NCBI RefSeq assembly: GCF_001039355.2
Contig: NW_019775407.1
Location: 218,171 to 282,170 of the forward strand
Direction of reading: 5' to 3'
Length of the DNA stretch: 64,000 bases
Source of the DNA: Lingula anatina
Lineage: Eukaryota > Brachiopoda > Lingulata > Lingulida > Lingulidae
Part shown: positions 53,201 through 61,917 of the stretch, one piece after another
Layout of the letters: every line of letters starts with the position of its first letter
Position numbering within the stretch: the stretch's first letter is position 1
Notes under the pieces: model-generated
Told to the model about the DNA's origin: nothing
What the model saw: the letters and a program-made list of their open reading frames with translations, nothing else
The model's database searches: none
Translations under genes and position numbers: made by a program

Positions 53201-56200
53201 TTTCACTGAATCACTTTTTAGGTACTTGTAATTTCAATCCAAAACTGTTCAGTAAATTGAGATCTTACATGTATAAACTTGATTGCAAGTTCTAAATTTT
53301 TTCTGCAAGTGAAATTTTCCCATCTTCATTACATCAGTGACTAAAAAATAAAGATTATTTCCTGGAAATGAAAACAATTTCCCTTATTTACTATCAAGGC
53401 AATTTCAGTCTATAATTCAAAGAAAAGAATGGTCTTCTATAATCTGACCTTGTTTTAAAGTTCTAAATTTAGTTCTCTTTTAACAACTACAACTGAAATT
53501 CACCATCTTCATTTCTTAAGTTACTGAAAATTTAGAAATGTAGTATAACTTTAAAATGAGTTTGTAATATATAGTAATTTAGCAAGTGGGCATGGTGCAC
53601 TGTGGGTATTTAAAAAGAAAAGAGGTGAAATTTCCAACAAAATTATTTTTATGCTTTAAATTTGAGGTGGTCTCTTTTATGTAGCACATTCTGTTGTTTG
53701 TGCCTTGTATTAAACTTCTCTTGTGAAGCTGATTTGGAGGAAATTAATTTACACAGAAAATTAGACAAAGTTATGGAACACTTTCAAATGAAAATACTTA
53801 ATATTTATAGTTAAACACATTGATTTTCTACCAAATTTACTTAAAAACTTAAATTAATATAGTGATACAATTTCAAAAACCAACTTAGAAATCAACAGTA
53901 TCGATTGACAGATTGGTTGACACCCGTGGCATGTCTTTTTAAAAACAGTCAAGTCCTTCAAAAGTCAGATGTAAATTTGGTGGATTGTACTTTAACATTC
54001 ATTCAATTATCTTTGAAAATGCAGGAAGATAACCAACCCTTGCACACACCTTTTAGTCTTTCAAAAATCAAATCTAATATTCCACTAAGGTATATATGTG
54101 TGAACTAGTATGTGTACAAGTAGTAGGGCTGTCTAACTGAACTACTCATAGCTAATTGCTAAGAACGACTGATAATTTTAACAGTAAATTATTGAGCTTG
54201 ATCCACACACCTAAGTATAGGCAAGCCCATCTAGCATTTAGAGTGGGAAGTTCTTTTGTAAAGCTGATTAATTTACAGTGAAGCTTGTTGTTTTCTAATT
54301 ATTCTGGATCATTTTACCTTCAGGATTTAGATCCAAGAATTGCGGGTTACTAACCTTAAATTTACACGCATTGATGCCATACTGTATTGTTTAGGATTTA
54401 AGTTATGCACTGTAACAGTAAGGTATTTGGTACATTTTACATAAAACTAAATTAACGGTTGAGCTGATACAGTTTGAGTATATAGATTAAATGAATATTG
54501 TGATAAGTAAATTCCCAGATGTTTTCTCCATGTATTTTTCGCCTGGAAAAAAATCACTCCCAATTATGCACAGTAGCATCATATACTGTTTCCTTACCTG
54601 ACTGTGAGAATTGTGCATTCTCTCGATAGCCAATTTCAGAACAATGTGTTTTACAGATGTTGCGGTGTGCCGCCATTACCACAAAGTCTGTGAATGTGAA
54701 CAACAAGGCCATGCAATCCAGGAACGGAGTTGAGGCCCTCTAAGAGAAAAACACGCATTATATGCCGACCAAATAAAATATTCTATTCTAGTCGATTATG
54801 GGATGATTATGAATCAGTGAACGGTGAAATGAGCTTATCCCTGGAATGTTACATGATAGCAGCATTTTGTGTAATGATAAAGTGAGGCATTCAGTGGTGA
54901 AATATTGACATATTAATATGTGGTATTCTCTTCTTGGTAAGAATTTTTATTGAGAAAAAAGCTTGCCATGATTAAAAAGTTAATTAACCCTTTTTCAGTT
55001 GCTCTCCTTGAGATCAGCAAAAGAAAAACATTTTTGCCCCCCCCCCCCCCCCCCCCCTGTGACCTTGTGACTCATAATCTGATGATTATAAAAAATATCC
55101 CGTTTGATGCAATTTTAAGTGACCTTTGGTGGGAAAACCAAAAAGTACAAAAAGGCACTTCTTTGACCAAAGATATGTGTGTTGGATTAAAAGAAGGTCT
55201 CAGAACAGGGTAATAATATTTGTATATTGCAGTATATAATTAGAACCATTAATTGTTTTAGCCCAGTCTAGTCTTTTTCACTGAGTACCATAGTTTATGT
55301 GATGGCCATTAGAATAGATGGAAGCTAATTAAGTTGCTACTGGGACTTAAATACTATACTCCATGGGGATATGTGGCTCTGGCAGGGACTACTTATTTAA
55401 AACCAATTATATAATGTGTAAAAATCTTACACATACAGATATTGTACATGTACCAATAATAACTCCTCTACTGTAAAATACAGCAGCTGCTGTGGTAATT
55501 TTCATGTGGGAGGGAAAATTGGAATCAAATTCCATGAATCTGCACCCATTACTTTAATAGCCAGAATGGCAAAAATGGAAATCAAACCATTGCTACACAA
55601 TCCCACTGGCTGGCAGTCGATTGGAATTGAGGTCAACACCAGCAAAAAAAAAAAAAGAAAAAAAAGCCATGTGTATTCTCACCATCGTTTATTGCTATTG
55701 ATCGAGGCTACCAAGGAGAATCATCATGTCCTCTTGATTTATTTCTTCTCGTAGGTGTAGATTTGTTTCAGGTAAACAGCTGGAGTACGTCAGCCAAATT
55801 GAAATCCCCGGCCAACGTGAATAAAATTCAAGGCAAACAACATTAAGAAGATAGGAATCAATAAAAGTGTAACTGATTTCAAAGACCCGTCACTTCTATT
55901 ATTCAGATAAGAGGAAGCCCCATAAAGGCCAATCAGCTGAAGTGCAGCAACCTGTCACATCTCCAGGGAGTACTTACTGCAGCTGAGACTTTACCAGCAG
56001 TCACACATGTCCTTCAGCCTTTTCACCTCAAGGTCAAGGACATTGGAAAGGTCAAGGACGATTCAGAACCCAAGGGCAGTCCACAGGTCATGGGGTATTC
56101 AGATAAGAAAGGCAGATTAGATAGTGAAGACATGGCAGAGGGAAATGCCTATATAAAGGTCAAAGACAACCACAAAGACATGGCCATGCAGAAGGTCAAG

Positions 56201-59200
56201 ACTAGTTTGCTTGTTGATGTAGTTTGTGAGCATGGTAACAAGTGGGTGAAGGTCATAGCAAGAAAAGCACAGGCTCTACACCTGACTTGGACAGGTAGGA
56301 AGATCATATTTTGTATGCTTGTTTGTACTTGGTAGCTAGTAATGATTTTTGAATGAAGTGTACAGATGCAGTTTCGAGTCTAGGGATATAATTGATGCAG
56401 CTTATCATGGATACGCAGTGGCAAAAGATCAATCTTATTTGAATAGATGATAATTATGAAAATCTATAATATGTGTGTTCGTAATGATCAATGTACAGCA
56501 CTCTAATCATGATTAATAGTAAATGATGTTCTATTTGCTTTTACAATGAGGTAGTCTCAACTAACACATTATCTTTCACTTTTCACATTAAATATTTGGA
56601 ATATTATCATGTAATTGGTTGTATTCCAGGAGATGGTCAGTTTGGAGACAGGAACATTGTGGACCAAGCAGCGGACTATATATACTATGCAGAACAAAAC
56701 CCAGTGAACTATACACCACCCAGGGTTCTGTTTGTGTTCCATGGTGGAGTGACTGACAGAATAGCACACGAGTTGATCTCAGTACTTGGAGTGGAGGTAC
56801 AGGGAGAGGTGGTGCCAGCTGATCAGTATGGGGACATAGAGGAATCAGAGGATGAGGCTATAGGGGACCTCAGTCCCTCCCAGCACAATGTCTCAACTGA
56901 TGCAATGGTCTTGTGTCACACCCAAAGGGATGTGGGTACCATAGGAATGTCCTCTTGTCTCAGCAAGCACAGTGCCAAAACCACAATTGATGGCCACCTA
57001 ATGCAAAGCCACTTTGAAGATAAAATTTTGGATAGTGGAAGTGAAAGTAATCAGTGTATGCTCCCTGTCACACCTGACACATTACTGCAATCAGAATGCA
57101 CACTGGGCACAACTAACACATCCAGTTCTTCTACCAGTGTTATGCCATGTATAGAAGGATGCTTAGCTTGCCAGAATTGCAAGGGATTTGTGAACAGTCC
57201 TCTGTTTGACTGTACCTGTATAGTGTGCAAAGATTTCTTTGAGAAACAATTGGTTTTCTCTTCACAAGTAGATAAAGCATCATTATCCACTGGTCATGAT
57301 TGTGCTCACAATGCAGAATCCCACCTATCGCAATCACAGCCAACACATTGTGTTAAAACAGACTGTGATACCAGCCAGTCTACAAGGGAATATGAACACA
57401 ATTCGGTGTCTCACCTAACGCAATCAGATACTGTGTCACAACTAAAGCATTGGTCATCTCAATCCACCGACACCATCAGGAGAGTCAACCTGGATGTGAC
57501 AGCCATGATTGCCCTGATATCAGCTCTGACCCATGGTGGCAGCGGGTGGGTCTTCAAGGAAGCTGTACTGACTGCCCAGGCTGAAGAGGAGAGGCAAGCA
57601 CCAGCTTTACCTCAGATTTATCAGTTTATATTTGGTAGGTGGCATGCATTTTCAAAATTATCCAAGGGGTGCAAGGTTGGCAAGTGTTACACATTTTCTG
57701 TTTATGTTAGATATGGAACTACTGCAGATGTGTATGAGCCTAGCCGATATATTAGCCAAATGCTGCAGAAGCTGGTAGTTTACTTGGACATTAAAAAAAA
57801 AGAAAATGGGTGGGGGGATAATTTATAGATAATGCAACGGTGATTAGGTGAAAAATTGAGCTGTTTACCTGTAGTAAAAATCATGCTTAAGTTTCACACA
57901 CTCATAAATATTGCATGACTTCTTATGTTACACACAGGTTGAGCATAAAATGTTTTTTCCACCAACAGACAAAATTTTATCAAAGGTACAGCTACTATGA
58001 ACAAATTTTCTCCTCACTGTATTTGGAACCAGTTTATCAATAATGTACCACCTTGCTTAAAACCTTTTTTTACTTGTGTTTTCAGGCAAATCCCTATATG
58101 CTTGTCAGTCAGCAGTGAAGGATTTCCAGAGCATAGTCAGTTTGCTTGGAGGCCCCGCGGAGACCAGGAGAGCAGAGCAGCTGTTGGGTCACATCCATGT
58201 TGTCCCCGACTGTCCTCCATCTCATGTTGTGTTAATAAAGTGTACGGGCAGTATTAAAGAAAGGGCTAAGGTAATAGACATATCTCTAGATATATAGGAG
58301 GGGGAAAGGGAAAGACATGTTGTGTCTCATTTAAATATTTTAAAAAGTCATAATAACTCTTCGTTTTGGCCAAAAATAGGATTTTCCTGGAGTATGCCAT
58401 ATCTCTAGATAAAAAAAGGAGAGAGAGAGGGGAAAGGTTGTGCCTCATTTAAATATAGGCAATATTAAAGAAAGCCATATTATTGATATATGGCATATTA
58501 TCGGTTGATTCAGAATTTAAGGAGGTGATGGATGGGGAAGGGGAGAGGAGGGGATGTTGTTGAATATTGAATAGACAGATGATTTATCTTGAATAATCCT
58601 AAATAATGTGATTTAGTGAAATGAACAACAGCCACATGTAGCTCCCATTCAGTTGTGGATTCATAACAACTCCGTACTCATCTGACCTTACACATGCAAG
58701 GTCATCCAGTGTGATCAAGACCTCTCAGCATTGGTCAAAACTGTACCAAGACAGCTGTCATTTTTCTCTGGTCATGAAAGGAATCTTGTGAATCTTTTAA
58801 ATAAAATATCCTCCTCATTCTGTTTTTCAGGTGATATTTGGTTCTGGGGAGACACTGCGTGCACTGACGTTATCTGCTAACATGGGTTTTATCAGAGCAG
58901 CTGATAACCAGGTCAGTTAGACTCCGTTCACATGAAAAATCTATTTTTCTAAAAATCTATTTTCTATTCGTGGTATCTTGTGATCACTCCAAGCGCAGCT
59001 GAGAATTAATTACAGCTTTGGAAGTAACTGGCTTGCGCTGCCAGTAATTACCCCGCGGGGTATTCAGGGCACAGACTGTGATTACAAGATACCACGAATA
59101 GAAAATAGATTTTTCATGTGAACGAAGCCTTATACTCAAGTTGTAACAAAACTCCTTTATGTATTCCCTACTTCAGGTAACAGGTGGTACATGTGTGGTT

Positions 59201-60535
59201 TACTCTGATCTTATTTGTTGTAGAGATGAAAGTCCTGGAATTATCTAGAAATCTGAATATTTGGGTTTTGTATTTATGCACCGCAAATCCCACATTATAC
59301 TAGTAGAGCTGGGCACCTTCAGCATTTGTTTTTGTTTTGGTTTTTCAAACAAAATTGGATAGATACAATACGGTAATGTGCCATGAATTTCGAACAGTAG
59401 AAAATAATTAAATTTGGGAAAAGATCGTTNAAAGGAGAGAGAGGGGAAAGGTTGTGCCTCATTTAAATATAGGCAATATTAAAGAAAGCCATATTATTGA
59501 TATATGGCATATTATCTGTTGATTCAGAATTTAAGGAGGTGATGGATGGGGAAGGGGAGAGGAGGGGATGTTGTTGAATATTGAATAGACAGATGATTTA
59601 TCTTGAATAATCCTAAATAATGTGATTTAGTGAAATGAACAACAGCCACATGTAGCTCCCATTCAGTTGTGGATTCATAACAACTCCGTACTCATCTGAC
59701 CTTACACATGCAAGGTCATCCAGTGTGATCAAGACCTCTCAGCATTGGTCAAAACTGTACCAAGACAGCTGTCATTTTTCTCTGGTCATGAAAGGAATCT
59801 TGTGAATCTTTTAAATAAAATATCCTCCTCATTCTGTTTTTCAGGTGATATTTGGTTCTGGGGAGACACTGCGTGCGCTGACGTTATCTGCTAACATGGG
59901 TTTTATCAGAGCAGCTGATAACCAGGTCAGTTAGACTCCGTTCACATGAAAAATCTATTTTCTAAAAATCTATTTTCTGTTCGTGGTATCTTGTGATCAC
60001 TCCAAGCGCAGCTGAGAATTAATTACAGCTTTGGAAGTAACTGGCTTGCACTGCCAGTAATTACCCTGCAGGGTATTCAGGGCACAGACCGTGATTACAA
60101 GATACCACGAATAGAAAATAGATTTTTAGAAAATAGATTTTTCATGTGAACGAAGCCTTATACTCAAGTTGTAACAAAACTCCTTTATGTATTCCCTACT
60201 TCAGGTAACAGGTGGTACATGTGTGGTTTACTCTGATCTTATTTGTTGTAGAGATGAAAGTCCTGGAATTATCTAGAAATCTGAATTTTTGGGTTTTGTA
60301 TTTATGCACCGCAAATCCCACATTATACTAGTAGAGCTGGGCACCTTCAGCATTTGTTTTTGTTTTGGTTTTTCAAACAAAATTGGATAGATACAATACC
60401 ATTATATGTTGTGTGTAATTTAATATTGGTACACATTTATTTCAACAGGGCGTGACATTTGCTGTGCTGGTCCATGCATCCAGAGCTTTGACAGAACAGA
60501 AGCAGAAGACAGGCACTCCTCTCAACTCTGGTTAA
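23902..60535 (+). CDS. C7orf25: UPF0415 protein C7orf25 homologue (DUF1308 family)
   Basis: A widely conserved metazoan protein of unknown biochemical function. Coding exons: 23904-24029 (ATG; acceptor just before 23902), 55907-56294, 56630-57634, 58086-58270, 58831-58911 and 60449-60535 (TAA). Phases agree and the product is 623 residues against about 421 in human. Clear matches to the human protein are AELNFLQK, NLSHL, LVDVVCEHGNKWVKVIARKAQALH, GQFGDRNIVDQAADY, RVNLDVTAMIALISALTHGG, VLTAQAEEERQAPALPQ, ACQSAVKDFQSIVSLLGGP and FGSGETLRALTLSANMGFIR. The added length is mostly in the third exon, where a polar segment follows an acidic EESEDE motif. It contains a cysteine cluster (residues about 345-371, C-x3-C-x2-C-x2-C-x10-C-x-C-x2-C) absent from human. 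The first intron is 31.9 kb and houses another gene. The fifth exon is repeated at 59845-59925. Confidence 0.93.
24739..24995. mobile_element. MITE family D, copy 1: near-perfect hairpin
   Basis: 257 bp, almost entirely palindromic. The ends are GGCTTCGTTCACATGCAATG and its reverse complement, with TAA on both sides (24736-24738, 24996-24998). The arms carry CCGCGGCGTAATTACTGGCA and its complement around a short centre. It lies in the first intron of the C7orf25 homologue. Confidence 0.9.
25519..25830. other. Assembly gap (312 N)
   Basis: Run of N flanked on both sides by poly-T (25498-25518 and 25831-25843). Translations across it are meaningless. Confidence 1.
25844..27600. other. Intron sequence without recognised features
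   Basis: AT-rich first-intron DNA of the C7orf25 homologue. An open frame runs 25844-26053 out of the gap, but it has no recognisable similarity. No repeats beyond short A/T runs were noticed. Confidence 0.5.
27623..27843. mobile_element. MITE family E
   Basis: Inverted repeats TCGCATTCACAACGGGTTGA (left) and its near-complement (right, ending 27843) enclose a second inverted pair, CTCACACGCCTCCCC (about 27652-27666) and GGGGAGGCGTGTGAG (about 27725-27739). TCTATGG follows the right end and precedes the left end, a possible 7-bp target duplication. A truncated copy reappears at 28792 in the duplicated block, where 24 bp near the right end are missing. Confidence 0.65.
27710..28790. repeat. 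Near-identical block, copy 1 (27.7-28.8 kb; likely allelic duplication)
   Basis: The sequence is repeated at 28792-29892 across a single N (28791). Differences are allele-like: a 24-bp indel (about 27802-27825 has no counterpart in copy 2), a much longer TA microsatellite in copy 2, and scattered substitutions. Confidence 0.9.
27850..28045. mobile_element. MITE family F, copy 1
   Basis: About 196 bp with inverted ends: CAGAACAGTGG on the left and CCACTGTTCTG followed by AATGTGGCC on the right. The interior carries GTCAAATATGG...AAGCTTGCTGTCTAA and its partial complement around CCCCGTGGGG. The duplicated block holds a second copy at about 28907-29103. A more distant relative is at 50627-50833. 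Confidence 0.7.
28792..29892. repeat. Near-identical block, copy 2 (27.7-28.8 kb)
   Basis: Counterpart of 27710-28790. It includes a second copy of MITE F (about 28907-29103) and an expanded (TA)n run at about 29464-29503. Confidence 0.9.
29464..29503. repeat. (TA)n microsatellite
   Basis: The TA run is far longer than at the corresponding place in the paired block (about 28404-28420), followed by TTTA units. Confidence 0.95.
29812..30056. repeat. Interspersed repeat G, copy 1 (reverse orientation)
   Basis: The left side reads CAAGGAGGTTATGTTTTTGG. The right side reads CTTGGTAGAGGTCC...GAGCACTTTTCTAGTT. Both are reverse complements of the two ends of the repeat at 51941-52402. Its start is also seen at the end of the paired block (about 28710-28790). 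The class is unassigned. Confidence 0.6.
30060..32770. other. Intron sequence without recognised features
   Basis: First-intron DNA of the C7orf25 homologue. Only short open frames and AT-rich sequence were seen; no similarity recognised on either strand. Confidence 0.5.
32780..32994. mobile_element. MITE family C, copy 3
   Basis: 215 bp flanked by TTA at 32777-32779 and 32995-32997. The left end GGCTCTATTCCCATAGATTT pairs with the right end. The internal blocks shared with copies 1, 2 and 4 are well preserved, and the length equals copy 1. Confidence 0.9.
33000..34980. other. Intron sequence without recognised features
   Basis: AT-rich. A short TA run lies near 34730-34750, and a 15-bp tandem of GACCTGTCATGG lies near 34780-34805. 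No gene recognised. Confidence 0.5.
35000..35249. mobile_element. MITE family C, copy 4
   Basis: 250 bp flanked by TTA (34997-34999, 35250-35252). It is longer than the other copies because of extra sequence around 35125-35180. The same TAGATTGATCTATCCCC and CCAGGGAGTTAGG blocks are present. It sits about 470 bp downstream of the 3' end of the nested FN3 gene. Confidence 0.88.
35718..37112 (-). CDS. Fibronectin type III, single-pass transmembrane protein (probably 5'-incomplete)
   Basis: A 464-residue open frame on the strand opposite the C7orf25 homologue, inside its first intron. Residues about 3-93 form one FN3 domain: SLDIKWTV, GFVVRHQH, and YVIDDLDANTQYRVCVDVYS are the usual Trp, strand and Leu...Thr-x-Tyr features. 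Residues about 98-121 (ending LLALVIIVIIVMVARF) are a membrane helix followed by a basic KGSKRTRKFK stop-transfer. The remaining about 340 residues are a polar, probably disordered cytoplasmic tail with acidic stretches, a GQGQGQ run and several cysteines. There is no signal peptide. ATACTCTCAG at 37094-37103 could be a splice acceptor, so this is likely the last exon of a receptor-like gene. LRR/Ig/FN3 neuronal receptors are possible relatives. No upstream exon was recognised. Confidence 0.75.
   Translation of the reverse strand: MSQILSDVRVVASASSSLDIKWTVNTLNSVTGFVVRHQHEGSQRIIKSTLLEPSISSYVIDDLDANTQYRVCVDVYSKNFTSPSAVCIDALTSSWHVPVSIGSSIGALLALVIIVIIVMVARFKGSKRTRKFKANGEVGKSFFSSTETEASRNFEMSEISIHADDECSFYSENYEDDLNLGDPRLDAGENAKLNTYYMQVNSTTGNSEGETSITPVRNPRQVHWSFSDRKYSQEPDSHSDIGQGQGQNSLDTKGFCMSTDADLGVEKKSTPNGKRLDLQRGCPLVANSLSCADQGEGKCQGHHTCELSPEVKCCTLGCSHSNYTCLGSPNRNMPYNTEVCRSSNMLKEPNIQNSPCMCSLTTADVHVHRPGKGVTLTPSPILKKNNNNVDCEIQVPKRWTKREAVKEHDPSEANMAARDFVELPEGWPNVAMETQCKDLFRNISAPGCVEAASIQPICTVEDEI
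37113..39300. other. Sequence upstream of the FN3 gene, no feature assigned
   Basis: If the FN3 gene has 5' exons they should lie here or further right on the minus strand. I found no convincing leucine-rich, Ig or signal-peptide segment. Confidence 0.4.
39350..40750. repeat. Degenerate tandem repeat of about 190 bp, pyrimidine-rich
   Basis: Units recur with the order CTTCAGAAT - CATCT - TTGCATCT - TGGATTGAA - TGATTTATTTC - AGTTTG/AGTTGACC - CCATCTGAA/CACCTGAA - TCTCTTTTCCC. The clearest pair is about 40392-40515 and 40590-40715. Older, poorer units extend left to about 39350. The plus strand is strongly T/C-rich throughout. No open frame. Confidence 0.6.
42169..42190. repeat. Poly-A tract (22 A)
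   Basis: Homopolymer with no adjacent retroposed gene recognised. Confidence 0.9.
42200..46470. other. Intron sequence without recognised genes
   Basis: AT-rich DNA. A poly-G run lies near 42976 and an (ATA)/(ATG) run near 43124-43156. No coding potential recognised on either strand. Confidence 0.5.
46478..46522. repeat. (CA)n microsatellite
   Basis: CA run preceded by GCGCGC. Confidence 0.95.
47091..47380. promoter_or_regulatory. Pair of X-box (RFX) motifs
   Basis: GTTGCCATGACAAC at 47091-47104 and the perfect palindrome GTTGCCATGGCAAC at 47367-47380. The latter is the optimal RFX-family site, typical of ciliary gene regulation. Two such sites within 290 bp of otherwise non-coding intron suggest an enhancer. 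The target gene is unknown. Confidence 0.45.
47493..47513. repeat. Poly-A tract (21 A)
   Basis: Homopolymer in intron sequence. Confidence 0.9.
48083..48127. repeat. (TTTA)n microsatellite
   Basis: Tandem TTTA units. A G-rich run follows near 48190-48222. Confidence 0.95.
48618..48678. repeat. (AT)n microsatellite
   Basis: Long pure AT run. Confidence 0.95.
49650..49718. repeat. (CT)n/(CA)n compound microsatellite
   Basis: CT units followed by CA units. Confidence 0.95.
50247..50290. repeat. Poly-A followed by G-rich tract
   Basis: 29 A, then GAAGG and a run of G. Confidence 0.9.
50627..50833. mobile_element. MITE family F, diverged copy
   Basis: 207 bp. Ends GGCTACATTCACAA and TTGTGAATGTGGCC are inverted. 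Inside, ATCAAATATGGCCAACCCAC and AAAGCTTGCTGTCTAATTCC match family F at 27850-28045, with the complementary arm TGGGTTGGCCATATTTGAT. The target duplication is unclear. Confidence 0.75.
51941..52402. repeat. Interspersed repeat G, copy 2
   Basis: Runs from AACTAGAAAAGCACTC...CGCCTCCACCAAGGCAG to ACATAACCTCCTTGGCGGAGG. The interior has three diverged repeats of 'GATCC(A/G)GATCACCA ... CACTTCTGACAGTTCC ... AAAATTTCATCAAAATCGGTC'. A copy in reverse orientation is at about 29812-30056. Sequences of this style are common in invertebrate and fish genomes; the class was not assigned. Confidence 0.65.
53170..53525. repeat. Degenerate tandem duplication of about 180 bp
   Basis: Two units share ATTATTTCCTGGAAAT near the start, AAGTTCTAAATTT in the middle and CATCTTCATT...AAGTTACT/CAGTGACT at the end (about 53170-53345 and 53350-53525). 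Non-coding. Confidence 0.6.
53530..55906. other. Right end of the large intron
   Basis: AT-rich. A poly-C run of 21 is at 55037-55057. No gene recognised. The intron ends at the acceptor TTCTATTATTCAG just before 55907. Confidence 0.5.
58415..59371. repeat. Near-identical block, copy 1 (58.4 kb; includes a coding exon)
   Basis: Repeated at 59431-60399 across a single N at 59430. Differences include two fewer GA units at the start of copy 2, a 14-bp length difference in the MITE, and scattered substitutions. It contains the fifth coding exon of the C7orf25 homologue and MITE D. The 58 bp at 59372-59429 have no counterpart in copy 2. Confidence 0.92.
58920..59129. mobile_element. MITE family D, copy 2, next to a splice donor
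   Basis: 210 bp flanked by TTA (58917-58919, 59130-59132). Ends are CCGTTCACATG and CATGTGAACG. Internal GGCTTGCGCTGCCAGTAATT and CGCGGGGTATTCAGGGCACA match copy 1 at 24739. The left TTA begins at position +6 of the intron after 58911. Confidence 0.88.
59431..60399. repeat. Near-identical block, copy 2 (58.4 kb)
   Basis: Second copy of 58415-59371. The repeated exon is 59845-59925 (81 bp, phase 0). Using both exons would stay in frame but repeat 27 residues, which is not seen in the family. Confidence 0.92.
59934..60157. mobile_element. MITE family D, copy 3 (in the duplicated block)
   Basis: 224 bp, TTA on both sides (59931-59933, 60158-60160). Same insertion site as the 58920 element, so the same insertion event. 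It retains a longer right arm (extra TTTTTAGAAAATAGA). Confidence 0.85.
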
Positions 60536-61121
60536 ACCTGTGTTACACAAGTCTACCCAGTAAAAACTATCACAAAAGTCTGATGGAAAGTAATAAGTTT
60601 TAGCACAGAGCTATAAACAGAACTGCCATCATTTATCACATGGAATTTCTTTCATGTTTTGTACCTTTTGTTTGTTTCACACCGAAATTTTGTCATTCCC
60701 CCAATTAACCTATTTAAGGTATTATGTTTGATTTTGTAATCATAGTTTATTTATTTATGAGACTCAGTTTATTGGTGTGTGTTAGGTTACAGGTGTTTGC
60801 AGAATGAAAGACATCTGAAACAACTTTTTCTTATTAATTTCTTTTCTCACACTCCAAGTAATGTACATTGGAGTTAAGGTGCAATATTACCATTTCCAGA
60901 TATAATTTATTTATGGGAATTAACAGGCTCATAGAAGACTTCATATATCACAAAGAAGTTCTTTCAATATTTTCTTTTTAGTTACACTCCAGTATTCTCC
61001 CCAAGTGTCGGGGTTAACTGGGAACGAAGTACTGTTATCAGCATATTTTAAGTTAGAAAGTGGAAACAGCAGAAGGATGCCAAGTTTAGTCTGAAGCTCA
61101 GGTAAAAAGTCCACAGTAGAG

Positions 61122-61149
61122 CTTTGTTGTTGTTGTTGTTGTTGTTGTA
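61122..61149. repeat. (GTT)n microsatellite
   Basis: GTT units in the 3' UTR region of the C7orf25 homologue. Confidence 0.9.
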
Positions 61150-61404
61150 TTTGCTCAAAGGGAAGGGTTTAGTTAAGTTTAAGTTAATTAGGTAAAATGG
61201 TTATGTTTTCAACTACAGTTCATGTATGATATTCAGTACACTTTGAGCAGTTGTCAATCATTGTTTTGGCATACCAACTTTTAATTTGTACATTGTATGT
61301 TGTTGTAACACCTTAAGATTAAGGTGCATTGAGCAGTTATTTTCCTCCTCCTTTTCTTTTTCTTCTAGCTGTAATCTATTTCATTTGACAGAAAATTGGT
61401 CGTC

Positions 61405-61410
61405 AATAAA
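61405..61410 (+). promoter_or_regulatory. Candidate poly(A) signal of the C7orf25 homologue
   Basis: AATAAA about 870 bp after the stop. A minus-strand AATAAA at 61527-61532 would end the convergent ShKT gene, leaving about 120 bp between the two 3' ends. Confidence 0.5.
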
Positions 61411-61917
61411 ATCATTCTGAAGCACTGCTTGTGTTTAGTTTCATTGACGGTAGCGCAGGTGATTTTACACCTTTTGTGTGATATTATAATAATAACAAGA
61501 TTGAGTTTAAATATAAAAATACCATATTTATTGACATAATATATACATGGACCCTGAGTATTATTCAGGTCAATGCCTTGGCACTTGTGGCATTATACAA
61601 AAATAATTACAAAAAAAATAATAATAATAATAACAACGAAATGAAGATGAACAATTTCTTTGTCTTATTGCACTCTCAGTTCCACTGGAATGTCACTTTT
61701 CACAACGCATCATGAACTTCGTCTTATGTAGTTTAGGAAAGTCTTGGAATGGTTTGAATTCAATAAATATTTAAACGTTGATTGAATAAATAAGGTATTT
61801 GTCTACTGGCAAAACGGACTCGGTTCCGGTGACACGTGGTTTCCTCTTTAAGGTCCTACCCAATGATCCGGGATTTAGATGCAGCCAATTGTTTTCCATC
61901 ATGGTCTGAATTCCTAT

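Noticed and set aside
57051-57346. Minus-strand frames over the third large exon of the C7orf25 homologue
   Set aside because: Shadow frames of a coding exon with clear similarity.
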